NCBI RefSeq assembly: GCF_007004135.1
Contig: NZ_VJMG01000010.1
Span: forward strand, 62,001 to 126,000
DNA from: Affinirhizobium straminoryzae
GTDB taxonomy: Bacteria; Pseudomonadota; Alphaproteobacteria; Rhizobiales; Rhizobiaceae
DNA: 64,000 bases
Direction: 5' to 3'
Below the pieces are notes generated by a model. That model searched no databases. It saw nothing but the letters and a program-made list of their open reading frames with translations, and was not told the DNA's origin. The position numbers and the translations under genes were made by a program. Each line of letters starts with the position of its first letter. The stretch's first letter is position 1. Below are positions 9,126 to 17,433 of this stretch, in pieces.

Positions 9126-10039
9126 GTGCTCTCCTTTGCAGCCAGCGCGTCGAAGGGCATTTCGGCCTTCCAGTGACGGGCGATATCCTGCCGCCGCGCC
9201 ATCCAGACGCCCTCACAGCCCGCCACGTGATCGAGAAAGCGTTCGAGACCGGAGGCGCGGCCCGGATGCCCGATCACCCGCGGATGCAGGCCGACCGACA
9301 TCATGCGCGGCTGCGACCGGCTTTCCTTCAGCAGCATGTCGAAGGTTTCGATCAGAAATTCCGCATAGCTGCGGCCCGTCACCCAGCCGCCCTGTACGAA
9401 CTTGGCGTCATTGGTGACGAGAGAATAGGGAACGACAAGGTGCGGGCGTCCATCGACGCGGACCCAGTAGGGCACCTCGTCATTATAGGCATCGCTGTCA
9501 TAGTCATAGCCGCCATGCTCGACCACCAGCCGCCGGGTCGCGGCACTGCGGCTGTAGCGGGAATACCAGCCGGCGGGCGGACGGCCCACCGTCGCAACGA
9601 TGCTGTCGAAGGCGCGGGCGATGTGGTCGCGCTCGGTCGCCTCGTCCAGCCGGTAATGCTCCACCCACCGCCATCCGTGGCAGGCAATGTCCCAGTCGGT
9701 GCGGGCAATGGCCGCTGCCACCTCTGCATTGCGCTCCAGCGCCTGGGCGCTGGCAAACACCGTCAGCGGCAGATTGCGCTCGGTAAACAGCCGGTGCAGG
9801 CGCCAGAAGCCGACACGGCTGCCATATTCATACATGCTTTCGGATGCGAGATCGCGATCGCCGGGGGGCACGCGCGGCTGGTTGATCTCCAGCAGCGCGG
9901 TTTCCGAACGGCCATCACCGTCCGCGACCGAATATTCCGATCCCTCCTCGTAGTTCAGGACGATGTTGACCGCGAGGCCGCTGTCACCCGGCCAGCGGAA
10001 CTGAGGAGGTCGATTGGCATATCCGATGAAATCTCGCAT
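9122..10039 (-). CDS. PuuE-like allantoinase / polysaccharide-deacetylase-fold hydrolase
   Basis: A 305-residue protein of the NodB/polysaccharide-deacetylase fold, closest in motifs to PuuE, the cofactor-independent allantoinase of uric-acid breakdown. Matching features are LNYEEGSEYS near residue 30, CHGWRWVEHY near 120, RPPAGWYSR, and the GGYDYDSDAYNDEVPYW block near 180. PuuE opens the hydantoin ring of allantoin. The neighbouring ureidoglycolate-lyase-like gene, coupled by ATGA, supports cyclic ureide or imide chemistry. Another cyclic amide as substrate is possible, because the other allantoin genes are absent. Confidence 0.85.
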   Translation of the reverse strand: MRDFIGYANRPPQFRWPGDSGLAVNIVLNYEEGSEYSVADGDGRSETALLEINQPRVPPGDRDLASESMYEYGSRVGFWRLHRLFTERNLPLTVFASAQALERNAEVAAAIARTDWDIACHGWRWVEHYRLDEATERDHIARAFDSIVATVGRPPAGWYSRYSRSAATRRLVVEHGGYDYDSDAYNDEVPYWVRVDGRPHLVVPYSLVTNDAKFVQGGWVTGRSYAEFLIETFDMLLKESRSQPRMMSVGLHPRVIGHPGRASGLERFLDHVAGCEGVWMARRQDIARHWKAEMPFDALAAKEST

Positions 10040-10063
10040 GGTGCCCCCTGACGCCCTGCCGGC

Positions 10064-11065
10064 TCACGCCGGCCAGACGCGCGCTCCCTCGACCTTGTTG
10101 AAGAAGCAGCACCAGTCGCCGGTGTTGACGTTCGGCAGGGCTCTCAGACCAAAGATCATGCCATCGGCAGGCGCCACGAGTTCGGCAAGTTCATCCCCGA
10201 AGATGTTGACGATCCGGGCAATCGACTGCCCCTTGGTCATGGGCTTGAGGAAATCCACGCCGGGCGTCGGAATGAAGATGCCGGAGGCAGGCGCCAGCAG
10301 CGCCTCCTGCTGGCCCTTCGTCGCATCCGTCGGATAGGTCGCGGTTCCCGGATACATCTTGTAGTGCCTGAGGATGTTGAGGATCGAGTTTGCCAGTTCG
10401 CGGGCGACATGGGCAAAGCGTTCCGGCGAGGTGGCGGAGCGTCCGCCAAGCTCCACGGTGATGCCCGTCTTGCCGATCTCCTTCATCTGCGCCATGGGCG
10501 AGCCCTTGGGCAGGAAGTTGGACATGATGCAGCCCCAGCCCTCGCCCATCGCCATGGCCAGTTCGACCGAGGCCGGGCTTTCGTCCACGAAGATCGCCTT
10601 GGCGAGGAAGGAATGGGCGCCGCCGGAATGAATGGAGATCTCGAAATCGGCGACCTTGCTCATCCATTGCGAATGCGCCCAGGCCACCCGTTCGGAGAGA
10701 TAGCCGTTGGCACGGCCGGGATAGATGCGGTTCATGTCGAAGGAGAAGGTGTCGAGCGGATTGCCGCGATTGGCGTTCTCGAACGCCATCACGTTCATGA
10801 CCGGCACCATCACGAGCGTGCCGGACAGTTGCTGGGGATCGACTTCCTTCAGCGCGATGGCGCAGGCAAGCGGTCCTTCCGGCTCGTCGCCATGGATCGC
10901 GCCATCCACCCAGAATACCGGGCCGGGCTTGACGCCGTTGACGATGACCAGCGGGATTTCAACCTTCGAGCCGCCGGCAAGTTCGGTGACGGGAATGACC
11001 CCGCGCACCACTTCGCCCGGCCTTGCGGTTGCAGTACCAACGGTAACGGTCTTGGCTTCCGACAT
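10064..11065 (-). CDS. Succinylglutamate desuccinylase/aspartoacylase-family (M14-like) deacylase
   Basis: A 333-residue zinc-dependent amidohydrolase of the AstE/AspA family, which removes acyl groups from N-acyl amino acids. The zinc ligands are visible as HGDE (His58, Glu61) and His146 in ISIHSGG. The catalytic glutamate is probably Glu205 in TVELGG, and DMNRIYPG near 110 matches the family substrate-binding arginine segment. The C-terminal part is the beta-rich domain typical of the family. It stands between a VOC protein gene and the PuuE-like gene in the leftward operon. N-deacylation of an amino-acid conjugate would suit the neighbouring carboxypeptidases and aminotransferases. Confidence 0.9.
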   Translation of the reverse strand: MSEAKTVTVGTATARPGEVVRGVIPVTELAGGSKVEIPLVIVNGVKPGPVFWVDGAIHGDEPEGPLACAIALKEVDPQQLSGTLVMVPVMNVMAFENANRGNPLDTFSFDMNRIYPGRANGYLSERVAWAHSQWMSKVADFEISIHSGGAHSFLAKAIFVDESPASVELAMAMGEGWGCIMSNFLPKGSPMAQMKEIGKTGITVELGGRSATSPERFAHVARELANSILNILRHYKMYPGTATYPTDATKGQQEALLAPASGIFIPTPGVDFLKPMTKGQSIARIVNIFGDELAELVAPADGMIFGLRALPNVNTGDWCCFFNKVEGARVWPA

Positions 11066-11067
11066 GC

Positions 11068-11553
11068 TCAGATACCCTTGTACTGGTTATACTTTTCAAG
11101 CTCTTCGGGCGTGTAGACCTGCATGAACTCGATCTCGATGCCGCCGGCATCATTGTCGAGGAAGGCGACATAGCCTTCCGGATGCGGGTGCGAGCCATAG
11201 ACGCCGCAAGCCTTGCAGATGCGCAGTTCCGCGCCCTGTTCCTTGGCGTGGTCGAGCGCCTGGTCGATGTTCTCGACCTCGTAGCAGATGTGATGCAGGC
11301 CCTCGGCGCCGCGCTCCCTGATCCACGCATCGAAGCGACCGCCCTCCTCCAGCGACTGGCAGAGCTGGTATTCGATGCCGCCGAGATTGAAGAGCGCGAC
11401 GCGGTTCTTCGACTTCGGGTAGTCGATCAGCGCCGTCTCGGCGGGCACGTCGAGGAACTTGGCATAGTTTTCCAGCGCGGCCTTGGCGTCGCGCACGGCA
11501 AAGGCCATGTGCTTGATGGACTTGACGTTGGGATTGTCTGACTTGACGGACAT
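11068..11553 (-). CDS. VOC-superfamily (glyoxalase/epimerase-like) protein
   Basis: A 161-residue protein with two beta-alpha-beta-beta-beta modules. Possible metal ligands are the histidine in KHMAFAV near residue 16, the second in GLHHICYEV near 87, and the glutamate in GIEIEFMQ near 140. These positions match methylmalonyl-CoA epimerase or glyoxalase-type VOC enzymes. AGAGG lies before the ATG, and it is separated by only two bases from the deacylase gene. VOC enzymes perform isomerisation, epimerisation or ring cleavage at a metal centre, so an epimerase or lyase step is plausible; the substrate is unknown. Confidence 0.86.
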   Translation of the reverse strand: MSVKSDNPNVKSIKHMAFAVRDAKAALENYAKFLDVPAETALIDYPKSKNRVALFNLGGIEYQLCQSLEEGGRFDAWIRERGAEGLHHICYEVENIDQALDHAKEQGAELRICKACGVYGSHPHPEGYVAFLDNDAGGIEIEFMQVYTPEELEKYNQYKGI

Positions 11554-11565
11554 GAGAACCTCTCT

Positions 11566-12768
11566 TCAGGCGGCCGGCGCGGAGCGCTCGGACCGGATGG
11601 CATGGACGACGGTCTGGATGCGGGACATCGCCTCGCGGATGCGTTCCACGGGCTGGGTCAGCGACATGCGGACGAAATCGTCCGTGTAGTCGCCGTAAAT
11701 GCGGCCGGGATAGATCATCACCCGGCCTTCGGCGAGCAGGCGCTCGCAGAAGAGGCTGGCCGGGATGCCCACCACCGAGACATTGGCATAGACATAGAAG
11801 GCGCCCTGCGGCTCGGCATAGGGAATGCCGATGCGATCAAGGCCCTCGCAGAGCGCCTTGCGGCGCTCGTCATAGATCAGGCGCATCTCCTCGACGCAGT
11901 CCTGCGGGCCAGTGAGGGCTGCGAGTGCCGCGTGCTGGCTGACGGACGCCGTCGAAATGGCAAAGGCATGGTTGATCTCGGCCATCGCCGTGATCAGCGC
12001 CTTCGGCCCGGCGAAATAGCCGACGCGCCAGCCGGTCATGGCATAGGCCTTGGAAAAGCCGGAGAGCGTGATCGTGCGCTCGCGCATGCCCGGCAGCGCG
12101 GCCACCGGCTGGATGCGCTGGTTGCCATAGACGAGGCGGGCATAGATCTCGTCGGAAATGACGATCAGGTCATGCTTGATGGCGAGCTGGGCGATCCGCT
12201 CCACCTCGTCCGGCGGCGTCACCGTGCCGGTCGGGTTGTTCGGATTGATCAGCACCAGAACCTTGCTGCGCGGCGTGATATGCGCCTCGATCATCGCCGC
12301 CGTCAGCGTGAAATTGGTGTCCATGCTCATGCGCACCGGCACCACCTCGGCCGAAGAGAGTTCGGCGGCCTGGCTATAGGGATTGTAGCCCGGGCACGGC
12401 ACGATGATCTCGTCGCCCGGGTTGAGAAGGGCAAGCGCGATGACGAACATCGCATGCTGGCCGCCGGGGGTGACGACGATCTCGTCCGGCGCGTATTCGG
12501 CGCCGCCATGCGCCCTGATGTTTTCCGCAATTGCCTGGCGCAGCGCAGGCAAGCCGAGCGGATGGCCGTAATGGGTCTCGCCGCGCCCGAGCGCATCCTG
12601 CCCCGCCTTGACGATATGGGCGGGTGTGTCGAGATCGGGATCGCCGCGGCCAAGGCGGATCACATCCGTCAGCTTTTCCGCAATATCGGCCATGCGGGTA
12701 ATGACATGCTCTTCCCGAAGCTTCACGCGGTCGGCAAGGCGTCCGGACAGTGGCTGGTTCTCGGACAT
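11566..12768 (-). CDS. Class I/II aminotransferase (copy 1)
   Basis: A 400-residue fold-type-I PLP enzyme of the aspartate-aminotransferase group. The PLP-binding lysine lies in SGFSKAYAMTGWRVGY. The cofactor-contacting NPNNPTGTVTPP and SDEIYARLVY segments and the C-terminal substrate arginine region DDFVRMSLTQP are all present. GGGAGG precedes the ATG. It is paralogous to the aminotransferase at 18,674-19,855 in the opposite operon, with near-identical cores around the lysine. It probably transfers an amino group from an amino acid freed by this pathway to an oxoacid. Direction and substrate are inferred only. Confidence 0.92.
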   Translation of the reverse strand: MSENQPLSGRLADRVKLREEHVITRMADIAEKLTDVIRLGRGDPDLDTPAHIVKAGQDALGRGETHYGHPLGLPALRQAIAENIRAHGGAEYAPDEIVVTPGGQHAMFVIALALLNPGDEIIVPCPGYNPYSQAAELSSAEVVPVRMSMDTNFTLTAAMIEAHITPRSKVLVLINPNNPTGTVTPPDEVERIAQLAIKHDLIVISDEIYARLVYGNQRIQPVAALPGMRERTITLSGFSKAYAMTGWRVGYFAGPKALITAMAEINHAFAISTASVSQHAALAALTGPQDCVEEMRLIYDERRKALCEGLDRIGIPYAEPQGAFYVYANVSVVGIPASLFCERLLAEGRVMIYPGRIYGDYTDDFVRMSLTQPVERIREAMSRIQTVVHAIRSERSAPAA

Positions 12769-12780
12769 GGCTGCCCTCCC

Positions 12781-14301
12781 TTACAGTTCGTAAAGCTCGG
12801 AATATTTGCGCGTGAGGTGGGCGATGTAGGGTTCCGGATCGAGCGGCCGGCCGGTTGCCTTGACGAGCAGCGTGTCGCGCGAATAGCGGCGGCCGTGCTG
12901 GTGCACATGCTCCACCATGAAGGCGCGCAGCGGATCGTAATTGCCGCTGGAGAGCCCTTCGGCGATGACGGGATCGCGGCTTGCGGTCTCGAACAACTGG
13001 CCGGCCATCACATTGCCGATCGTATAGTTGCAGAAGGTGCCGATCTGCCCGGACGACCAGTGCACGTCCTGCAGCACGCCCAGCGTGTCATTCGGCACGT
13101 CAAGACCGAGATATTCCTTGATCTTGGCGTTCCAGGCCTCCGGCAGGTCCTTCACCTTCAGCGAACCGTCGATCAGCGCCGCCTCGATGTCGGTGCGCAG
13201 CATCACGTGGAAATCATAGGTCAGCTCATCCGCCTCGACCCGGATGAAGCCCGGCTTGCAGCGGTTGATGGCCCGGTAGAATTCCTCGGCCGTGACATCG
13301 CCGAGCTGCTCGGGATAGAATTCCTGCGCTGTTGCAAAGTGGATGTTCCAGAAGGCGCGGGCACGGCCGACATGGTTTTCCCAGAGGCGCGACTGGCTTT
13401 CATGCGCTCCGAAGGAAACGCCGCCCACCGCATAGAGGCCGACGAGATCCGTGGCGAACGGAGTGCGCGTATAGGCATCGTCGACGCCTTGCTCGTAAAG
13501 TCCGTGGCCTGCCTCATGCAGCGCGCCGAACAGGCTTGCCGGCATGTAGGTCGGATTGAACCGCGTGGTGATGCGCACGTCGTTGCGGGTGAAGGACACC
13601 TCGAACGGGTGGACGGTGGTGTCGAGGCGCCCACGGTTCAGATCGTAGCCCACCGTCTCCGCCATCTTCAGGGCAAACTGGTGCTGCCGGTCGATGGGGT
13701 AGTGGCGCCTCAGGAAATCGAAGCGCGGCTCCGGCTTCTCGCCGATGGCGCGGACCAGCGGCAGAAGCGCCTCGCGCAGGCGGCCAAACAGCGTCTTCAG
13801 CGTCGCCACCGTCTCGCCCGGCTCAAAGCGAAACATCAGCGCATCATAGGGATGCTCCGAATAGCCGATCACCTCGGCCATCTCGCGATTCAGCGCCACC
13901 GTCTGCTCGAGGATCGGCGCGAAGGAGGCAAAATCATTCTCCGCCCGCGCCTTCGCCCAGACCACCTGGCCGATGGAGCCGAGTTCGGTGCGCCGCTGCA
14001 GAAGGCTTGCGGGAATGGCGAGATGGTAGTCGATCGCCGCGCGGGCCTGGGCGATCATCACCTGCTCGACGGCATCCTCCGGCTTGGCCGCCATCTCCCG
14101 TGCGGCCGCGTCGAGCTTGCGTCGGGTATCGTCTGATACCAGGAGGTCGCGGGCGAGGACCGCGAGCGTCGAGACCTGCTTGCCGCGTGTCACGGCGCCG
14201 CCGGGCGGCATCATGGTCCGGGCATCCCACTTCAGGATCGATTCCGCGTTCAGCAGGTCGTTGACCTTGCCCATCGCGTCCATAAAATCCGCATAACTCA
14301 T
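12781..14301 (-). CDS. M32-family metallocarboxypeptidase (carboxypeptidase Taq type)
   Basis: A 506-residue zinc carboxypeptidase. It carries all family M32 landmarks: HPF at 231-233, the zinc-binding HEAGH at 262-266, and [10 protein letters not shown] at 300-309, which supplies the third ligand. It is cytoplasmic, with no signal peptide. M32 enzymes release C-terminal residues from short peptides. The gene is first in the leftward operon. ATG 14,301 is used; a GTG at 14,328 would add nine residues and cannot be excluded, because neither start has a strong ribosome site at ideal spacing. With the importer, it suggests that the imported molecule has a peptide bond. Confidence 0.93.
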   Translation of the reverse strand: MSYADFMDAMGKVNDLLNAESILKWDARTMMPPGGAVTRGKQVSTLAVLARDLLVSDDTRRKLDAAAREMAAKPEDAVEQVMIAQARAAIDYHLAIPASLLQRRTELGSIGQVVWAKARAENDFASFAPILEQTVALNREMAEVIGYSEHPYDALMFRFEPGETVATLKTLFGRLREALLPLVRAIGEKPEPRFDFLRRHYPIDRQHQFALKMAETVGYDLNRGRLDTTVHPFEVSFTRNDVRITTRFNPTYMPASLFGALHEAGHGLYEQGVDDAYTRTPFATDLVGLYAVGGVSFGAHESQSRLWENHVGRARAFWNIHFATAQEFYPEQLGDVTAEEFYRAINRCKPGFIRVEADELTYDFHVMLRTDIEAALIDGSLKVKDLPEAWNAKIKEYLGLDVPNDTLGVLQDVHWSSGQIGTFCNYTIGNVMAGQLFETASRDPVIAEGLSSGNYDPLRAFMVEHVHQHGRRYSRDTLLVKATGRPLDPEPYIAHLTRKYSELYEL

Positions 14302-14517
14302 TGTTTCTACGAGACGATCGCCTCGCACCCCTCTGTTATTTGCATTTCTTTATCGTGGCCAACTGGACGCTTGACGTCCAAATTTCAATATGCATTCTGT
14401 GTGCTTGTATACAGTCGACAATCGATGTGCAGATACTGATCCGGAAAATCACCCGCTGTCAAGCGAGCGCTCCGGAACTTTTTCGAACGGCGGAAAACAG
14501 CCGAAGGGGAACGGAAA
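14302..14517. promoter_or_regulatory. Divergent promoter/operator region of the two catabolic operons
   Basis: A 216-base AT-richer gap between the leftward operon (first gene starts at 14,301) and the rightward operon (14,518). It contains two dyads. One is TGGACG-CTTGA-CGTCCA at 14,364-14,380, with perfect 6-base arms. The other is the 8-base palindrome TGTATACA at 14,406-14,413 within TTGTATACAG. The second resembles operators known for FCD-type GntR regulators. AAGGGGA at 14,504-14,510 is the ribosome site for the TTG start at 14,518. Core promoter hexamers are not clear. Confidence 0.65.
14405..14414. promoter_or_regulatory. Candidate FCD-GntR operator TTGTATACAG
   Basis: A near-perfect dyad (TGTATACA core) between the divergent operons. 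The same TTGTAT[A/T]C element appears at 28,047-28,054 and 29,335-29,342, in front of other genes of this island. The assignment to a GntR regulator is inference. Confidence 0.5.
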
Positions 14518-15387
14518 TTGAGTGACCTGAAGAGCAACGAGGACACCCTCGTGGAGATGGCCGTGTGCGGCTATGTCAGCCAGCCGGCGCTGCGGCCCGG
14601 CGGCTATCTCCACCACCCGGACGGCCGCGGCGTCATGCTGCCCGGCATGTACGGAGTCATCTACAATGCCCGCGTCGGCGACCGCGCCTTCGGCTGGGCG
14701 GGCGACCATGTCGAGCCCGGCGTCTCCATTGCCCACCCCGACGAAAAGTCCGATTTCGCCCTGCACTATCTCACCTGCATCGGCAACGAAGCCATGGTGA
14801 CCTCGGGCCTTGCCAAGGGGGCACGCGGCGTGGTGACCGGCGAACATGCGCGGCTGCTGGTCGATTTTCCGGACGAGGTGAACGAGAAACTCAACATCGG
14901 CGACCAGATCCAGATCATGGCCAAGGGGCGTGGCATCGCGCTTGCCGATTTTCCCCATGTCGAATTCAAGAAGACCAGTCCGCGCCTGCTGCAGGCGCTG
15001 CGCCTGACGCGCGGCGAGGACGGCACCCTGCATGTGCCGGTTGCCATGGAACTGCCAATCGACATCATGGGATCGGGCGCCGAACTGAATTCCGAATATG
15101 TCGACCAGGACCTGATGAGCGGCGACCGCCAGCTGATGGCCGATCTCGGCATCGACCGGATGCGGCTCGGCGATCTCATCGCCATCCGCCATGCCGATCA
15201 CCATTTCGGCCGATCCTATCGCGAAGGCGCAGTGTCGATCGCGCTCTGCATCCACGGCGATTCCGTGATGACCGGCCATGGCCCCGGCATTCTCACCCTG
15301 ATGACAGCCGCCATCGGCGGCATCAGCTTCCACATCGATCCCACCGCCAACATTGCCGACTATTTCTCGATCGGAGCCCGCGCATGA
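14518..15387 (+). CDS. DUF4438-family protein, first of a tandem pair
   Basis: A 289-residue protein of unknown function that I match to the DUF4438 family. It starts with TTG at 14,518, supported by AAGGGGA eight bases upstream. It has no signal peptide or membrane segment. Shared blocks with the next gene include IYNARVGDRAFGWAGD near residue 46, GARGVVTGEH near 100 and GPGILTLMTA near 262. It is the first gene of the rightward operon, and its stop overlaps the start of the second DUF4438 gene (ATGA). Two coupled paralogues could form a hetero-oligomer. An enzymatic role in the pathway is likely from context, but no reaction is known to me. Confidence 0.82.
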   Translation: MSDLKSNEDTLVEMAVCGYVSQPALRPGGYLHHPDGRGVMLPGMYGVIYNARVGDRAFGWAGDHVEPGVSIAHPDEKSDFALHYLTCIGNEAMVTSGLAKGARGVVTGEHARLLVDFPDEVNEKLNIGDQIQIMAKGRGIALADFPHVEFKKTSPRLLQALRLTRGEDGTLHVPVAMELPIDIMGSGAELNSEYVDQDLMSGDRQLMADLGIDRMRLGDLIAIRHADHHFGRSYREGAVSIALCIHGDSVMTGHGPGILTLMTAAIGGISFHIDPTANIADYFSIGARA

Positions 15388-16262
15388 GCATTGAGTTGAA
15401 CGAGGCCGATCTGGTTTCCGTCTCGGTTGGCGGCGCCATCGCGCATCCGGGTTTTCCCGGGCTTCCGGCCGAACCCTATCGGCTCGCAGCCGACGGTACG
15501 CCGTTCCTGCTGCCGACCTTTGGCGGCATCGTCTACAATGTCTCCGTCGGCGACCGCGCCTTCGGCTGGGCGGCCGACTGCATCCATCCCGGCGTCTCGA
15601 TCAAGGGCGCCGATGACCTGAAGAACCGCGGCCTCAACGTCTTTTCCTGCCTGGGCAACACGGCCGTGGTGATGACCGGTCAGGCGCAGGGTGCGAAGGG
15701 CGTGGTGACCGGCAAGTCGGGCCGCTTCTCCGAACAGGTGATCGTGCATTTCCCGGTCGAGGTGCGCCGCAAGATGGCGGTCGGTGACCAGATCGTGGTG
15801 CGCGCGCTCGGAACCGGCATGGAGATCCGCGGTCATGCAGCGGTCGCCTGCAAGGGCCTCTCTCCCTCGCTTCTGAAGGCGCTGCCGAAGAAGGTGGAAG
15901 ACGGTGTGTTGAAGATCGGCGTCGTCGCGACCGTTCCGGCCCATCTCGTTGGCGCTGGCGCCGGTCTCACCAGTGAAGGCGGCAGCCTGCACATCCAGAC
16001 CACGGATCGCGCCGAAGTGGAAAAGGCCGGGCTTTCTTCGCTGCGGCTCGGCGATGTGGTGGCGATCGAAAACACCGACAGCCGCTACAATCACGGCTAT
16101 CTGCGCGGCGCGCTCGGCATCGGCATCGTTGGCCAGACCGACGGTCCGCGCGCCGGCTACGGCCCGGGGCTCACCGTCATCATGACGGCCCCGAAGGGCG
16201 AGCTGGGGTCATTTGCGGCGCCCGGCACCAATATCGCAACGCTTCTTGCGCTGGAGCCCTGA
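15384..16262 (+). CDS. DUF4438-family protein, second of a tandem pair
   Basis: A 292-residue paralogue of the preceding protein, with IVYNVSVGDRAFGWAADC, GAKGVVTGKS and GPGLTVIMTA at equivalent positions. The open frame extends well upstream inside the first gene, but ATG 15,384 is chosen because it overlaps that gene's TGA (ATGA) and gives colinear N-termini. It lies three bases before the Ldh_2-type dehydrogenase gene. No catalytic residues can be named. Conservation of the GDRAFGWA core in both copies suggests a common fold and a shared ligand type. Confidence 0.82.
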   Translation: MSIELNEADLVSVSVGGAIAHPGFPGLPAEPYRLAADGTPFLLPTFGGIVYNVSVGDRAFGWAADCIHPGVSIKGADDLKNRGLNVFSCLGNTAVVMTGQAQGAKGVVTGKSGRFSEQVIVHFPVEVRRKMAVGDQIVVRALGTGMEIRGHAAVACKGLSPSLLKALPKKVEDGVLKIGVVATVPAHLVGAGAGLTSEGGSLHIQTTDRAEVEKAGLSSLRLGDVVAIENTDSRYNHGYLRGALGIGIVGQTDGPRAGYGPGLTVIMTAPKGELGSFAAPGTNIATLLALEP

Positions 16263-16265
16263 GCC

Positions 16266-17348
16266 ATGCCGATTTCCATGACCAGCGTCGACAGACAAAG
16301 CCTGTCCGCCTTCATGACCGAGGGGTTCGAGGCTCTCGGGCTGAGCGCTGAGGACGCACGGATCTTTGCCGATGCCCTGATCTTTTCCGAACTGCGCTTT
16401 CACCCCGGCCATGGCCAGGGCGTGCGGCGGTTGCGCCGCTATCAGGAACGCATCAGCCAGAAGCTGGTCGATCCGCGCGCGCCCTTCGAAGTCGTCAAGG
16501 AAAGTCCGGCGCTTGCTTTGGTGGATGCGCATAACGGCATCGGCACCGTTGCGGCGGCGCGCGCCATGAAACTTGCCATCGAGAAATCGAAGACCTGCGG
16601 CATCGGCCAGGTGATCGTGCGCAATTCCACGCATTACGGATCGTCTGCCGTGCACGCCTGTCAGGCGGAGGAAGCCGGCTGTATCGGGATCGCCTATACG
16701 AACGCCGGACCGGAAATGGCCCCCTGGGGTGCCCGCGAGGGCGCCGTCGGCACCAATCCCTGGGGGATTGCCGCACCGACCGGCCTTGGCTTTCCCGTCG
16801 TGATGGACTTTGCCCTGACGACCGCCGGCAAGGGCATGATGCTGTGGCGCTCGCGCGAAGGCCGCAAGATGCCGCTCGACTGGGCGCTGACCCCGGACGG
16901 CGAGGTGACCGACGATCCCGATGCCGCCATGAAGGGCGCGCTGCTCGCCATCGGCGAATACAAGGGCTACGGCCTTGCCTTTATGACCGACGTTTTGACA
17001 GGCGTGATCGGCGGCGGCGGCTTCGGGCTCACCCCCTATGCCGATCCGGCACGGCTCGATGTTTCCCATGCCCTCACCGCCATCGACATCGAATGGTTCA
17101 TGCCGCTCGGCACTTTTCGGGCGCGCATGGACGAGTTCGCCGGCATGGTGAAGAGCCGCAAGACGCGTCCCGGTTTTTCCGAAATCCTGCTGCCCGGCGA
17201 GCAGGAGGCACGCCGCGTCGCCCGCAAATCCGAGCAAGGCGTGCCGCTGGACGACGAGGTTCTGGCCGACCTACTGGCGCTTGGCCGCGAACTCGGCATC
17301 TCGGCCGCCATCGATGTTCTCGGCCCCTATCGCGAGGACGTGCTGTGA
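16266..17348 (+). CDS. Ldh_2-family NAD(P)-dependent 2-hydroxyacid dehydrogenase
   Basis: A 360-residue member of the malate/L-sulfolactate/ureidoglycolate dehydrogenase family (AllD/YiaK/ComC relatives), which oxidise 2-hydroxyacids or reduce 2-oxoacids and cyclic imines. Visible signatures are GHGQGVRRLRRY near residue 45, the catalytic-histidine segment NSTHYGSSAVH near 122, and the cofactor segments GTNPWGIAAPTG and EYKGYGLAFMTD. In this family ureidoglycolate dehydrogenase and delta-1-piperideine/pyrroline-2-carboxylate reductase are relevant options, given the ureide-like and amino-acid genes nearby. The exact substrate is unresolved. Confidence 0.88.
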   Translation: MPISMTSVDRQSLSAFMTEGFEALGLSAEDARIFADALIFSELRFHPGHGQGVRRLRRYQERISQKLVDPRAPFEVVKESPALALVDAHNGIGTVAAARAMKLAIEKSKTCGIGQVIVRNSTHYGSSAVHACQAEEAGCIGIAYTNAGPEMAPWGAREGAVGTNPWGIAAPTGLGFPVVMDFALTTAGKGMMLWRSREGRKMPLDWALTPDGEVTDDPDAAMKGALLAIGEYKGYGLAFMTDVLTGVIGGGGFGLTPYADPARLDVSHALTAIDIEWFMPLGTFRARMDEFAGMVKSRKTRPGFSEILLPGEQEARRVARKSEQGVPLDDEVLADLLALGRELGISAAIDVLGPYREDVL

Positions 17349-17433
17349 GCGCGCCCGCCCCTGCGGCGCCCCCAGCGGCGCTTCAACGAAACACGCGCGA
17401 CCGCGCATTCCCATCCTTCCGGAGGTTTTGATC

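Noticed and set aside
11602..14136. A very long open frame (844 codons) on the plus strand opposite the aminotransferase and M32 carboxypeptidase genes
   Set aside because: It is antisense to two well-supported genes and its arginine/histidine/glycine-rich product has no recognisable domain; long antisense frames are common at this GC content.
14565..15383. A much longer N-terminus for the second DUF4438 protein
   Set aside because: The extension would lie inside the first DUF4438 gene and is arginine-rich; ATG 15,384 aligns the paralogues and gives the ATGA overlap.
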